From the NCBI GenBank assembly GCA_900545315.1, contig UQYM01000020.1, positions 1 through 45,372 of the forward strand: DNA of 45,372 bases, given 5' to 3'. Shown one piece after another: positions 8,557 to 17,895 of this stretch. The position numbers were made by a program, and so were the translations under genes. The DNA is from an uncultured Alistipes sp. (GTDB lineage Bacteria > Bacteroidota > Bacteroidia > Bacteroidales > Rikenellaceae). How positions within the stretch are numbered: position 1 is the first letter of the stretch; the number at the start of each line of letters is the position of its first letter. A model generated the notes under the pieces. It worked only from the letters and a program-made list of their open reading frames with translations. It was not told the DNA's origin and searched no databases.

Positions 8557-9527
8557 AGGAATTGAAAGAGATACAGTTTGCAAATGATACGATCGTACTG
8601 AATAATAATATGGTTCGCGGAGCCATTTTGCCAAAAAAACTTTCAGAGATGGATCGTGATGTGATTTTCCAGCAAGATACTGTCGTAGAGGGAGCTGTGT
8701 ATGCACATAAAATTGAAGTACGTAATGGAGATATCGACGTCCGAGGTGCAGCGTTTGCTCAGTTAGAACTACATGTCGATAGTGATGCTCAAGGTCGAGT
8801 GATTTTCCGAAAGAGTGTTGGAGCCATCGAATCGGTCGTGTCGCACGCTCGCAAATGTAGGTTGCAGCTAATGGCAGATGTTAATGCCCGTTCAGTTCGT
8901 CTATGTAATGCCTTTGTTGCTGGCAGTATTTTTGCGGATGAGATTACGCTGGATAACTGCGTAGTGATTGGCGGCGTGTTTGCCACTCAATCTCTTGAGA
9001 TCAAAACTTCGATTGTTGGGACGTTCAATAGTCCGATGGTAACCCTCCGGGGGACGGTGAGCCTACTTTTACCGAGTGCTTTTTCCTTTGAACCTATCCA
9101 TACAGATCCGAGTACGGAATTATATAATCTGAGTCTTGCTGATTTAGGAGCATTATATCGTAAGATGCCGCAGATGTCCCATTCAGGCCGTATACGCATG
9201 GATCTCTCAAGCGATGAGGTGAGAAGTACGCTGGCGGCTGAGGACAGGCAAATGTCCGTTCGGAGTTACAGTGTTGTAGGGAAGGTCTTAGCTGCTGATA
9301 TGCTTGATTGGGATAAATTACAAAACCATTTTCTTATTTCAGGAGCAAGCCTGGGAAGTCAATTGCTGCAAACTTATGATTTGGGACCTGATGCGTCGGG
9401 TCAGAAGGCCGTGTTGACGCCGGAACGTATAGCTGATTTCTTTTTCGATCTGCTTGAAAACAAAATGGAGATACAAGAACTTAACGGTTCATTCTCTATA
9501 GACAGCATTAAAGAAAATTTCGTTTAA
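8553..9527 (+). CDS. Bactofilin-like beta-helix protein
   Basis: Seen: residues about 10-185 form short repeating hydrophobic beta-strand units (patterns such as GAVYAHKIEV, GSIFADEITL and GGVFATQSLEI), alternating polar turns with Val/Ile strands. This is the right-handed beta-helix pattern of bactofilin/polymer-forming cytoskeletal (DUF583) proteins. The C-terminal 140 residues are non-repetitive and unrecognised. Family knowledge: bactofilins self-polymerise into membrane-associated filaments and recruit cell-wall enzymes. Inference: this may be the polymer scaffold of the operon, consistent with the co-encoded L,D-transpeptidase. It is longer than classical bactofilins (about 100-200 aa), so it may instead be a relative sharing only the repeat. 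The start overlaps the upstream stop (ATGA). It is the last gene before a strong hairpin. Confidence 0.65.
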   Translation: MKELKEIQFANDTIVLNNNMVRGAILPKKLSEMDRDVIFQQDTVVEGAVYAHKIEVRNGDIDVRGAAFAQLELHVDSDAQGRVIFRKSVGAIESVVSHARKCRLQLMADVNARSVRLCNAFVAGSIFADEITLDNCVVIGGVFATQSLEIKTSIVGTFNSPMVTLRGTVSLLLPSAFSFEPIHTDPSTELYNLSLADLGALYRKMPQMSHSGRIRMDLSSDEVRSTLAAEDRQMSVRSYSVVGKVLAADMLDWDKLQNHFLISGASLGSQLLQTYDLGPDASGQKAVLTPERIADFFFDLLENKMEIQELNGSFSIDSIKENFV

Positions 9528-9599
9528 AGGGTGTGTCGGGAGACCTTCGTCATTATGAGTATAATGAGGTAAGGGCCGTTTAAGACTCAGGTATGTATA

Positions 9600-9640
9600 A
9601 ATACGAAGCCGAATGTACACATTACATTCGGCTTCGTATT
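9600..9640. terminator. 17-bp perfect hairpin between convergent genes
   Basis: A perfect 17-bp inverted repeat (9600-9616 with 9624-9640) with a 7-nt loop lies between the end of the eight-gene operon (9527, +) and the end of tsaD (9703, -). There is no long T tract on either side, although the stem ends in AT-rich pairs. It probably acts as a bidirectional terminator for the two convergent units. Confidence 0.75.
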
Positions 9641-9702
9641 GTTTATATCTCAATGGTGAAGTGTGACTCTATGCGGCTGAGGAGCGATTGTTGTAGCAAG
9701 TT

Positions 9703-10737
9703 TTATTTGTGTTCCAAAAAGTCATCGATCCGGGAGAGCGGCGCAATATCCATCGGCGCAAACTCACCGCGTTGATACTTGTAGTATCCGGTGATGGCAA
9801 TCATCGCCGCATTGTCGGTCGTAAACTTGAACTCGGGAATGTAAGTTTTCCATCTGCGTTTACGACCCTCCTCCATAATGGCATTGCGTAGCCCTGAGTT
9901 GGCCGAAACTCCGCCGGCAATCGCGATCTGATCGATATCGTACTGTTTGGCCGCTTTGATCAGTTTGTTGAGCAGAATTTCGACAATCGTGCTTTGCAGT
10001 GATGCACAAAGATCGGCTTTGTTCTGTTCGATGAAATCTGGGTTTTCGTGTACCTGATCACGCAAAAAATAGAGGAAAGAGGTCTTCAGTCCGCTGAAAC
10101 TGTAATCAAATCCCTCCACAGAGGGTTTTGCAAAACGGAAACGCTGCGGATCTCCCTCTTTGGCCAGTTTGTCGATGACCGGTCCTCCGGGATAGGGAAG
10201 CCCCATCACTTTGGCACACTTGTCGAAAGCCTCACCGGCAGCATCGTCGATTGTTGTGCCGATGATCTCCATATCGGCGTAATCTTTGACCAGGACGATT
10301 TGAGAGTGGCCTCCCGATACCAGCAGGCAAAGAAATGGAAATTCCGGATGGGGAATGTCCCGATCCGGCAGATCGATGAAGTGTGAAAAGATGTGGCCTT
10401 GCAGGTGGTTGACCTCCATCATCGGGATGTCGTGCGAGAGGGCAAGCCCTTTGGCGAATGAAACCCCAACCAGCAGGGAGCCGAGCAGTCCCGGTCCTCG
10501 TGTGAAGGCGATTCCATCGAGGTCAGAGACCGTTATCCCGGCCTCTTTGAGTGCCGTATCGACTACGGGAATGATATTTTGTTGATGCGCACGTGAGGCC
10601 AACTCGGGAATAACGCCGCCATATTTGCGGTGTACCTCCTGCGAAGCGATTACGTTCGAAAGTAGCGTGGTGTTGCGAATCACGGCGGCCGACGTATCGT
10701 CGCACGACGATTCGATACCCAGGATCGTAATATCCAT
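9703..10737 (-). CDS. tsaD: tRNA N6-adenosine threonylcarbamoyltransferase TsaD
   Basis: Transfers the threonylcarbamoyl group from threonylcarbamoyl-AMP to A37 of ANN-decoding tRNAs (t6A synthesis), working with TsaB and TsaE in the cytoplasm. Seen: the full-length Kae1/TsaD ASKHA fold (344 aa, normal length) with the N-terminal ESSCDDTS phosphate loop (9-16), the metal-binding HLQGH motif (His111 and His115), the GGHSQ segment, a GGVSANSG loop and the C-terminal DNAAMIA motif carrying the third metal ligand Asp. It is divergent from tamB across 76 bp, an arrangement I recall from other Bacteroidales. It is essential in most bacteria. Confidence 0.97.
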   Translation of the reverse strand: MDITILGIESSCDDTSAAVIRNTTLLSNVIASQEVHRKYGGVIPELASRAHQQNIIPVVDTALKEAGITVSDLDGIAFTRGPGLLGSLLVGVSFAKGLALSHDIPMMEVNHLQGHIFSHFIDLPDRDIPHPEFPFLCLLVSGGHSQIVLVKDYADMEIIGTTIDDAAGEAFDKCAKVMGLPYPGGPVIDKLAKEGDPQRFRFAKPSVEGFDYSFSGLKTSFLYFLRDQVHENPDFIEQNKADLCASLQSTIVEILLNKLIKAAKQYDIDQIAIAGGVSANSGLRNAIMEEGRKRRWKTYIPEFKFTTDNAAMIAITGYYKYQRGEFAPMDIAPLSRIDDFLEHK

Positions 10738-10813
10738 GCGGGAAATTTATTTATTGGCTAAATTTTAGTAAACTTGTACATCCGTTCGTACGCTCGAGCG
10801 GGCTCGGGAGTAC

Positions 10814-13800
10814 ATGGGCAAAGTTATAAAAATATTGCTATCCTGCATATCGGCGATCATCATCGCGCTGATCATTCTGCCCATAGGTGCCTCTTTATTG
10901 TTGAGTTTGCCGTCGGTGCAGGACGGTGCAACCCGTTGGCTGACCGGTTGGCTCAGTGACAAACTGGAGACTCGGGTGTCGATTGATCGGTTGCGGTTAC
11001 AGTTGTTCAATCGGGTTTCGGTCGATGGCCTATACATCGAAGATTACCACCAGGATACGATGTTTTATGCCCGCAATGTGGTGGTGCCGTTGCAGAGTCT
11101 CAACATCTGGAATGGTCGGATTGCTTTGGGGCGGGTACAGATCGAGCAGCCCGTTTTCTATTTGATGCAAGATAGCACCGGACGGACCAATCTCAAACAG
11201 ATCCTCGCCAAAATTAAACGGGAACGAAAACCGGAACGGAAACCGTTCCGATTGACGGCTGCTGGTGTGGCCATCTCGGATATGGCCTTCAAACATCGTA
11301 AACTGGAGCGAAAGGAGCGAGATTACGGAGTCAATTTCACCGATCTTGATGTACGACATTTCAATTTGCAGGTGCGGGGCGTGTCGGTTGTGAACGACAG
11401 CGTGAATCTTGCCATTGACGATCTCTCGTTACGGGAGCGGAGCGGGCTGGTGATCGAACGGCTGTCAACCCGTAATTTTCGTATCTCCGGTTCGGGAATG
11501 TATTTCGATCGGCTCTTTTTGCGGACGCCGGAGTCGAATGTACAGATGAATTACCTCTCGTTTGAGACCGGCACCTGGAAGGGGTACAAAGATTTTCTCG
11601 AGAGGGTGAAGATCTCCTCCGAAATTGTCGATTCACGGGTCAGCTTTCAGACCATTGCCTTTTTTGCCCCGACTTTGCGCGAGTGGCAGACCGTGTTTGA
11701 ACATGTTTATGGGACTGTGGAGGGGCCAGTGGCTGCCATGTCGGGTAACCTGACACGGGTCGAGAGTCGGGACACCCGCCTCAGTGTACGTTTTGGGATG
11801 TATGGCATTCCGGATATCCCTAACACCCGCTTTAGGTTCGATGTGGCCGGTTTGCACACTACCCAACCGGATATTGCTTTTTTCTTGCAGGATATCACGG
11901 GCCGACAGCTGAAACCAAAACAGGCAGAGCTGCTGCGGAGAATGGGTCATATCACCTTCGGAGGAAAGTTTGATGGACTGTTTCGAGACTTCAAAACCTC
12001 GGGTACGCTTGGCAGCAATCAGGGTGATATGAGTTTACAACTCAATTTTAAATCGCTTCGTCCTCGGACAGCCGGCTTTAGCGGTAAGGTGAGTACAACA
12101 AGTTTAGAGTTGGGCGAGCTGTTTAAGATTGCTAAATTGGGGCGTCTGTCCAAAATGTCCGCCAATTTTACGGGTTCCTATACCAAAGGGATGTTACGCC
12201 TGAAGACCGAAGCCAAGGTGCCGGGTCTCTATTTCAACGGCTATGACTATCACGATATCGCATTGAACGGTGAGTTCGATAACCTCAGCTTCCTGGGATC
12301 GATCAGTTCGCAGGATGAAAATCTGAAGTTCGATTTCGATGGGCAGTTGGCCTTCAACGATACGGTTCCAGCCTACAACTTTGCTCTGCAGCTCTATCAT
12401 GCCGATTTGCGGAAACTCAACTTTAACAAACGAGATTCTGTCTCGGTTGTTCGTGGCAGTTTGGCTGCGTCCGGTTCGGGATTGACACTGGATAATATGA
12501 ACGGAGAGGCAACCATCAGCCATATGGTTTATGTCAATCATCTCGATACGGTACGAACTGGTGATATCCGTTTTGTGGCGCAGAACGACGCAGAAAGCAA
12601 ACAACTACACATGTACTCTTCGTTTGCCGATATAGAGTTGCGGGGTAAACTCGGCTATAAAAATCTTTTCTCTTATTTGACCAACTCGTTGGTGAACTAT
12701 CTGCCTTCCCTGAATGAGACTTCACGGCGGCGGGTTAAAAAAAGGCCGGAGATCCCCCCTGTCGCATCTGTGGATAGTTATTACCTGCTGCGAGTCGATG
12801 TCAAAGAGGCCAATAATGTGGCGGGTATCTTCCTCCCTGGACTGGAGTTGGCCGAAGGTACGCAGCTATCGTTCCTGTTCAATCCTCAAAGCGATATATT
12901 TACGCTGAATTGCGCCTCCGACTATATCGAGCGAGGTGACTTTTTCATTTCGAACCTGAATCTCAATAGCCGCAATCAGGGCGATTCGATTCTGTTGTAT
13001 CTGCGTTCGGATGATCTGTTTGTCGGAGGATTTTACATGCCCGATTTTTCGGTGCAGGGTGGTATCAAAGAGAATCGCATCCGGTTGGCTACCCGGTTCC
13101 ACAATCGTGAAAACGGGGCGTATGCTTTGTTGAGTACCGTTTCAACCCTTCAGAGTGACTCCCTAACCGGACGTCCCCAACTCAAAATCCGGTTTGCACC
13201 TTCGACCTTTACGTCGAATGGACAGATGTGGGGATTGGGGGCCCGTGAGATTCTTTGTGATTCGTCCCGTATCGTGATTGACGGATTCCGGATGGTCAGC
13301 GGCCAACAACGGTTGGAGATCGATGGTGTAGCGTCCAGAAGTCTTTCGGATACATTGAAGCTACAACTGCACAATTTTGATCTGACCCCCTTCTCCCAGA
13401 TTACGGACCGTCGCGGATACCGCATCAGCGGCTGTACCAATGGCTCTGCTGCAATGGCGGCCGCTATGGGGCGTGGAGTCCTTTATGCAAATGTGGCTTT
13501 TGATCGTTTGCGTATCAATGATATTCCGGTTAGTGATGTCGTCTTCCGAAGCAAATGGGACTTTAATGTACAGCGCGCTCTGTTCGAATTGGTCGAAAGC
13601 AAACAGCAAAAACAGATTGTCCGAGGCTATTATCAGCCTTCGGAACATTATTATCGGGCGGCTGTTCAACTTGACAATATCGATCTGTCCTTACTGGATC
13701 CGGTACTCAAAGGTACGATCCGTGACAGCAAGGGAAAGGCTCATGCCGAATTGAGTCTCTCGAATCCGACTGGCAAAATGCAACTTGACGGTCAGATTTA

Positions 13801-15412
13801 CGTACCGTCATTCCGTACGACGGTAGATTATACGAATGTGCCCTATACGTTGGATTCGACGGTTATCGATGTGCGTCGGAATGTCATGACCATGCGGAAT
13901 AGCTTGGTGCGGGATGACGAGGGGCATCAGGGAACATTCAAAATGTCGTTTGACTTTTCGAACTTGCGTAATTTGGCCTATAACGTTGAGGTGCATCCGG
14001 AACGGATGCTGGTGCTCAACACCACGGAAAAAGATAACGACCTTTTTTATGGAAAGGTCTATGCCTCAGGACGGGCCGATATTGTTGGCAACAAGAATGG
14101 AGTGGACATGAATATTCTGGCCACGACAGCCGGAAGTTCACAGTTCTACCTGCCGTTGAATGGAGCATCCAATATTTCGGCAGCCGATTTTATTGTCTTT
14201 GAGAGCCCTGCTGAAGAGAAACGGACCGATAGTCTCAGCCGGTTGAGCCGTCGAAAACAGATCCTGCTCAAACGCAAGGCACGCATGAACAATACGGCTC
14301 CCTCCCGGATGAACATCAATATGCAGCTTACGTTGCGACCTGATTTGGAGATGCAGTTGTTGGTTGATCCCTCTACGGGGGATATCCTCAAGGGACGAGG
14401 CAACGGTAACCTGAATCTGACGGTCAACCCTTCGACCGATCTCTTTACAATCTATGGCGATTACGACATTACGGAGGGTAGTTACAAATTTACCTTGCAG
14501 AATATTGTTTCACGTACCTTCCAGTTGCAGGCCGGCAGTAACATTCGCTGGACGGGAGATCCGTTGGATGCGCAGCTCAATATTACGGCACTCTATAAAT
14601 TGAAGGCGTCGTTGGCCGGCCTTTTGGCCCCCAGCGACCAGAATCGATTCCGAACCAGTACTGCGGTTGATTGTCAAATTCGTCTGACCGATAAGTTGAC
14701 CAATCCGACGATCCATTTCAATGTGGAGGTTCCCAATGCCGACCCCGAGACGCAAGCCCTGGTTTCGCAGTCGATCAATACGCAGGAGGCGATGGCAACG
14801 CAGTTCTTGTGGCTGTTGGCGACCAAGAGTTTTTATAGTGAGTATCAGAGCTTCGGTACCAGCCTGGCTACTGCGACCGGTGTCGATTTCTTGGCCAATC
14901 AGTTCAGCAGCCTTATGTCATCCGAACGGTTCAGCCTGGTGCCGAAATATACGCCGAAAGGCGAACTGTCGTCCGATGAGGTGGGTGGTTCGGTCTATGG
15001 CGAGCTGATCAAGGATAAGTTGATTCTGGAGGCCGATGTGAATTACGACACGCAGAATAATAAAGCCAGCACCAGCATGAACAAAAACAGCGTATCGGGC
15101 GATGCGACGTTGAGCCTGATCCTGGACCGTTCGGGCAACCTGCGGGTGCAGGCCTTTACCCGTACGGTCGAGGCCTTCAACTTGAACCACGGTATGCAGG
15201 AGAGTGGTGTCGGTATCTTCTATCGCGAGGATTTCAACAGTTTCAAAGATTTGGTACAACTGTTCAAGAACCGTTTTGCTTCGTTGGCGCGCAGACGGGC
15301 CGAACGCAAAGCTGCACGTCAAAAACAGCGTGAAGCCAAGCAGAAGGTTTTATCTGAAGTGCCCGATGCACAGGCCGATACCACAGTCCAATCCGAGGAA
15401 CCAAAACCGTGA
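10814..15412 (+). CDS. tamB: TamB-like translocation/assembly module protein (AsmA/DUF490)
   Basis: A very large inner-membrane-anchored periplasmic protein of the TamB/AsmA group, which bridges inner and outer membrane and functions in outer-membrane protein assembly or phospholipid transport. Seen: one N-terminal TM anchor (about 5-27), a RLRL..FN..S..GLYIED motif typical of the start of these proteins, then about 1,000 residues of repetitive beta-strand sequence forming the hydrophobic groove, and a C-terminal TamB (DUF490) domain (about 1090-1440) with the TGDILKGRGNGNLNL and YGDYDITEG signatures. It ends in a Lys/Arg/Gln-rich helical tail. At 1,532 aa it is normal for Bacteroidota TamB. 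No TamA/BamA-like partner lies beside it. The start chosen is the ATG immediately before the TM anchor. Confidence 0.93.
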   Translation: MGKVIKILLSCISAIIIALIILPIGASLLLSLPSVQDGATRWLTGWLSDKLETRVSIDRLRLQLFNRVSVDGLYIEDYHQDTMFYARNVVVPLQSLNIWNGRIALGRVQIEQPVFYLMQDSTGRTNLKQILAKIKRERKPERKPFRLTAAGVAISDMAFKHRKLERKERDYGVNFTDLDVRHFNLQVRGVSVVNDSVNLAIDDLSLRERSGLVIERLSTRNFRISGSGMYFDRLFLRTPESNVQMNYLSFETGTWKGYKDFLERVKISSEIVDSRVSFQTIAFFAPTLREWQTVFEHVYGTVEGPVAAMSGNLTRVESRDTRLSVRFGMYGIPDIPNTRFRFDVAGLHTTQPDIAFFLQDITGRQLKPKQAELLRRMGHITFGGKFDGLFRDFKTSGTLGSNQGDMSLQLNFKSLRPRTAGFSGKVSTTSLELGELFKIAKLGRLSKMSANFTGSYTKGMLRLKTEAKVPGLYFNGYDYHDIALNGEFDNLSFLGSISSQDENLKFDFDGQLAFNDTVPAYNFALQLYHADLRKLNFNKRDSVSVVRGSLAASGSGLTLDNMNGEATISHMVYVNHLDTVRTGDIRFVAQNDAESKQLHMYSSFADIELRGKLGYKNLFSYLTNSLVNYLPSLNETSRRRVKKRPEIPPVASVDSYYLLRVDVKEANNVAGIFLPGLELAEGTQLSFLFNPQSDIFTLNCASDYIERGDFFISNLNLNSRNQGDSILLYLRSDDLFVGGFYMPDFSVQGGIKENRIRLATRFHNRENGAYALLSTVSTLQSDSLTGRPQLKIRFAPSTFTSNGQMWGLGAREILCDSSRIVIDGFRMVSGQQRLEIDGVASRSLSDTLKLQLHNFDLTPFSQITDRRGYRISGCTNGSAAMAAAMGRGVLYANVAFDRLRINDIPVSDVVFRSKWDFNVQRALFELVESKQQKQIVRGYYQPSEHYYRAAVQLDNIDLSLLDPVLKGTIRDSKGKAHAELSLSNPTGKMQLDGQIYVPSFRTTVDYTNVPYTLDSTVIDVRRNVMTMRNSLVRDDEGHQGTFKMSFDFSNLRNLAYNVEVHPERMLVLNTTEKDNDLFYGKVYASGRADIVGNKNGVDMNILATTAGSSQFYLPLNGASNISAADFIVFESPAEEKRTDSLSRLSRRKQILLKRKARMNNTAPSRMNINMQLTLRPDLEMQLLVDPSTGDILKGRGNGNLNLTVNPSTDLFTIYGDYDITEGSYKFTLQNIVSRTFQLQAGSNIRWTGDPLDAQLNITALYKLKASLAGLLAPSDQNRFRTSTAVDCQIRLTDKLTNPTIHFNVEVPNADPETQALVSQSINTQEAMATQFLWLLATKSFYSEYQSFGTSLATATGVDFLANQFSSLMSSERFSLVPKYTPKGELSSDEVGGSVYGELIKDKLILEADVNYDTQNNKASTSMNKNSVSGDATLSLILDRSGNLRVQAFTRTVEAFNLNHGMQESGVGIFYREDFNSFKDLVQLFKNRFASLARRRAERKAARQKQREAKQKVLSEVPDAQADTTVQSEEPKP

Positions 15413-15919
15413 GGAGATTGATCCACTTCGGTAGTGGGCAGAAGCGGTGGTGCAGCAGGAAGACCGTGTTTGTCCGTGTCATACTCGAGCAGAACAAAGA
15501 GTTGAGGACTGAGGAACCGTTTGGTAGAGGAGGGGGATTTCTAATTGGTATGATCCCTCTACGCAAAGGGTGCACGTGGGGATCCCAAATGGTAGTTGTC
15601 GGCGCTGTTTAATCGTAGTGATATCCAGGTGTAGGAGTTGATGGTGCATGCAGCGGAGGAAGCTGACGGAAGTGTCTTTGCAGAAGCGACCGTAGCAGAG
15701 CACCGGCCGACCAATTTTGCAAACAAATATGTCGGAAAGGTGACGTTATTATACGAAAAAACGTATTTTTGTACGCGAAAATCGGCTATGCGATATGTAA
15801 CTGTTGATCTGTGAGGTGATGACGTCCGACAACGTTGGCCGTGACCTGACACAACAGCGGACCCGATAAGGTGTAATCGAAAAATTGTTAAGATCGAAAT
15901 AATAAAAACCTGAAACGAT
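15413..15919. other. 507-bp gap between tamB and exbB
   Basis: No convincing gene. A GTG-started frame of 67 codons overlaps the tamB stop but has no recognisable domain. A TATTTTTG box (15764-15771) fits the Bacteroidota -7 consensus, but no TTG is seen at the right distance upstream, so it is only a weak candidate promoter for exbB. No clear terminator hairpin with a T tract follows tamB. Confidence 0.4.
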
Positions 15920-16600
15920 ATGAGTATGTTATTGCAGGCGACCGAGGCGGTGGCCGAAACTACAGAACAGACCCAGACCATGGGGCTCGGTGAACTCTTC
16001 CTGGCCGGAGGTTGGTTGATGTGGCCCTTGTTGCTGCTGGGCGGTGTGACCATTTTCATCTTTTGTGAGCGTTTTTGGGCAATCAAACAGGCCTCGCGTA
16101 TGGATGTGAATTTTATGAACCGCATCCGCGATCTGATTTATGAGGGTAAAATCGCAGCTGCCGTACAGCTTTGCCGTTCAACCAATACCCCGATCTCTCA
16201 CATGATCGAAAAGGGTATCCAACGTATCGGCCGTCCTTTGAGCGATGTGAATACCTCAATCGAAAATGTAGCCAACCTTGAGGTGTCGAAACTGGAACGT
16301 GGCCTTCCTTTCCTGGCTATGATTGCCGGTGGTGCACCGATGATCGGTTTCCTGGGTACGGTAATCGGTATGGTCGAAGCCTTTATGAATATGGCGGCCG
16401 CAAGCGGTACTGTCGATATGAGTATCTTGGCCAGCGGTATGTATGTGGCGATGGTGACCACGGTCGGTGGTTTGATCGTCGGTATTCCCGCTTATTTCGG
16501 ATACAGCTATCTGGTAGCGCGTATTGAGCGTCTGGTTTTCCAGATGGAGGCCAACTCAATCGCTTTCATGGATATTCTTAATCAGCCCGTTGAACAGTAA
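15920..16600 (+). CDS. exbB: MotA/TolQ/ExbB proton channel family protein
   Basis: Inner-membrane proton-channel subunit that, with ExbD, uses the proton gradient to energise TonB-type transducers or the Tol-Pal system. Seen: a Gln/Thr-rich N-terminus, TM1 (about 32-53, with GGWLMWPLLLLGG), a cytoplasmic domain, and two further TM helices with the family hallmarks GAPMIGFLGTVIGMVEAF and the MYVAMVTTVGGLIVGIPAY segment. At 226 aa it is typical. The exbD gene starts 12 bp downstream and a TonB-like gene follows, so the three form one energy-transduction operon. ExbB versus TolQ cannot be settled by sequence alone, but the TonB-like partner favours ExbB. Confidence 0.93.
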   Translation: MSMLLQATEAVAETTEQTQTMGLGELFLAGGWLMWPLLLLGGVTIFIFCERFWAIKQASRMDVNFMNRIRDLIYEGKIAAAVQLCRSTNTPISHMIEKGIQRIGRPLSDVNTSIENVANLEVSKLERGLPFLAMIAGGAPMIGFLGTVIGMVEAFMNMAAASGTVDMSILASGMYVAMVTTVGGLIVGIPAYFGYSYLVARIERLVFQMEANSIAFMDILNQPVEQ

Positions 16601-16612
16601 AATCGTACGATC

Positions 16613-17005
16613 ATGGCTATCAAAAGAGGTACGAGAGTCGATCCGTCGACCAGCGCTTCATCCATGACGGACCTGATGTTCCAGCTGCTGTTGTTCATGC
16701 TGATCTCGACGACGTTGATCAACCCCAATGCGTTGAAACTGATGTTGCCGAAAAGCTCGAACCAGTTGAAGGAGAAGCCCTATACGACGGTGTCAATCAC
16801 CAAAGATTTGAACTATTACGTGGAGATGGAACCCGTATCGTTCGATCAGCTCGAAAAGACTTTACAGGCCAAAATGGAGGGCGCTGAAGATCCCACCGTT
16901 TCACTCCACTGCGACAAAACCGTACCGGTGGATGAGGTGGTAAAGGTGATGAATATCGCCAAAAATAACAAGTATAAACTGATCCTGGCCACCAGTCCTG
17001 AATAG
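16613..17005 (+). CDS. exbD: ExbD/TolR family biopolymer transport protein
   Basis: Partner of ExbB in the proton-driven motor. Seen: a short cytoplasmic N-terminus, one TM helix (about 19-38) beginning with SMTDLMFQLLLF and carrying Asp20 at the position of the essential protonatable Asp of ExbD/TolR, and a small periplasmic domain (about 50-130) ending in the family's VVKVMNIAKNNKYKLILAT pattern. At 130 aa it is the usual size. It lies 12 bp after exbB and 32 bp before the TonB-like gene. Confidence 0.93.
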   Translation: MAIKRGTRVDPSTSASSMTDLMFQLLLFMLISTTLINPNALKLMLPKSSNQLKEKPYTTVSITKDLNYYVEMEPVSFDQLEKTLQAKMEGAEDPTVSLHCDKTVPVDEVVKVMNIAKNNKYKLILATSPE

Positions 17006-17037
17006 GGCTGTTGTGGTGGTCTCCAATGTTTTAGACG

Positions 17038-17895
17038 GTGATCTATTTTTATCAGCAAGAGGAGGATAACCGCACCAAAGGGAGAGTTATCGGTGGCGTG
17101 GCTACCGGTCTCTACGTGGTGGTGTTGATCTTGTTGTTCCTATTGGTGCAGTTCCGTCAGGAGATCCCTGATCCGGCCGAAGGAGGTTTGATGATCAACT
17201 TCGGCAATGTGGATGAGGCGGCTCCCGGTGGGGATATGGCACTCAATGATGAGATTGCCGATGCCCGCCAACAGGAGCAGCAGACGCCCAAGGTGGAGAG
17301 CGAAGAGGAGCAGATGACTCAGGATTTTGAGGATGCACCTGCCATCAAACAGGAGGCCAAACGTAAGGTGGAGAAACCTAAAACGGAGAAGAAGACTCCT
17401 CAGCCGAAGCCCAATTCACAACCTCCTGCCGAGAAGCCGCGTGAGGTGAATCGTCGGGCACTATTTCCCGGACGTACAGCCGGAAGTACGGCTGCCAGTG
17501 ACGGTACCGGTAAGGGGGCCGGTAATCAAGGTAATTTGGCCGGTGCAGCTAACGGCAGTTTCAACGGATCGGGTACAGGAACTGGTGGCACCGGTCCTGG
17601 AAACGGAGCTCCGGGAACAGGAGGACAAGCCAGTCTTTCGGGACGTACTTTGGCGGGGGCCCTGCCTCGTCCTGATTATGGGGCGCGTGATGAAGGGCGT
17701 GTCGTCATCGAGATCACCGTGGATCGCAACGGTCGTGTAACTTCGGCCTCCTATCGGTCATCGGGCTCGACTACCAATAACAGCACTCTGGTTGCCGCTG
17801 CATTACGCGCTGCACGCAATGCTCGGTTCAATGTCGATGACAATGCTCCGTTGTCTCAACGCGGTACCATCACCTACAATTTCAGAATGCAGTAA
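17038..17895 (+). CDS. TonB-like energy transducer (GTG start)
   Basis: Couples the ExbB/ExbD motor to outer-membrane receptors. Seen: a cytoplasmic N-terminus of about 16 residues, one TM anchor (about 17-39), an acidic then Lys/Pro-rich periplasmic linker (about 70-140), an unusual Gly/Thr/Ala/Asn-rich segment (about 150-205), and a TonB-type C-terminal domain (about 210-285) containing GRVVIEITVDRNGRV and ending TITYNFRMQ. The only suitable start giving the cytoplasmic tail is GTG at 17038. The ATG codons further in would cut the TM segment. The C-terminal domain lacks the canonical YP motif near its start. Many Bacteroidota TonB variants do likewise. Confidence 0.85.
   Translation: MIYFYQQEEDNRTKGRVIGGVATGLYVVVLILLFLLVQFRQEIPDPAEGGLMINFGNVDEAAPGGDMALNDEIADARQQEQQTPKVESEEEQMTQDFEDAPAIKQEAKRKVEKPKTEKKTPQPKPNSQPPAEKPREVNRRALFPGRTAGSTAASDGTGKGAGNQGNLAGAANGSFNGSGTGTGGTGPGNGAPGTGGQASLSGRTLAGALPRPDYGARDEGRVVIEITVDRNGRVTSASYRSSGSTTNNSTLVAAALRAARNARFNVDDNAPLSQRGTITYNFRMQ

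Noticed and set aside
9548..9560. 13-base string CGTCATTATGAGT found here and again at 45343-45355, each near an operon end
   Set aside because: Several 13-base matches are expected by chance in a window this size, and the flanks differ; it would need a genome-wide count to be taken as a repeat family.
10791..10800. 10-bp palindrome CGCTCGAGCG between tsaD and tamB, considered as an operator
   Set aside because: Short, single, and without a known regulator match; a TAAACTTG box nearby is also only a partial promoter match.
15409..15612. 67-codon frame overlapping the tamB stop with a GTG start
   Set aside because: No recognisable domain, composition unlike the neighbouring proteins, and an overlapping minus-strand frame is equally open; treated as chance.
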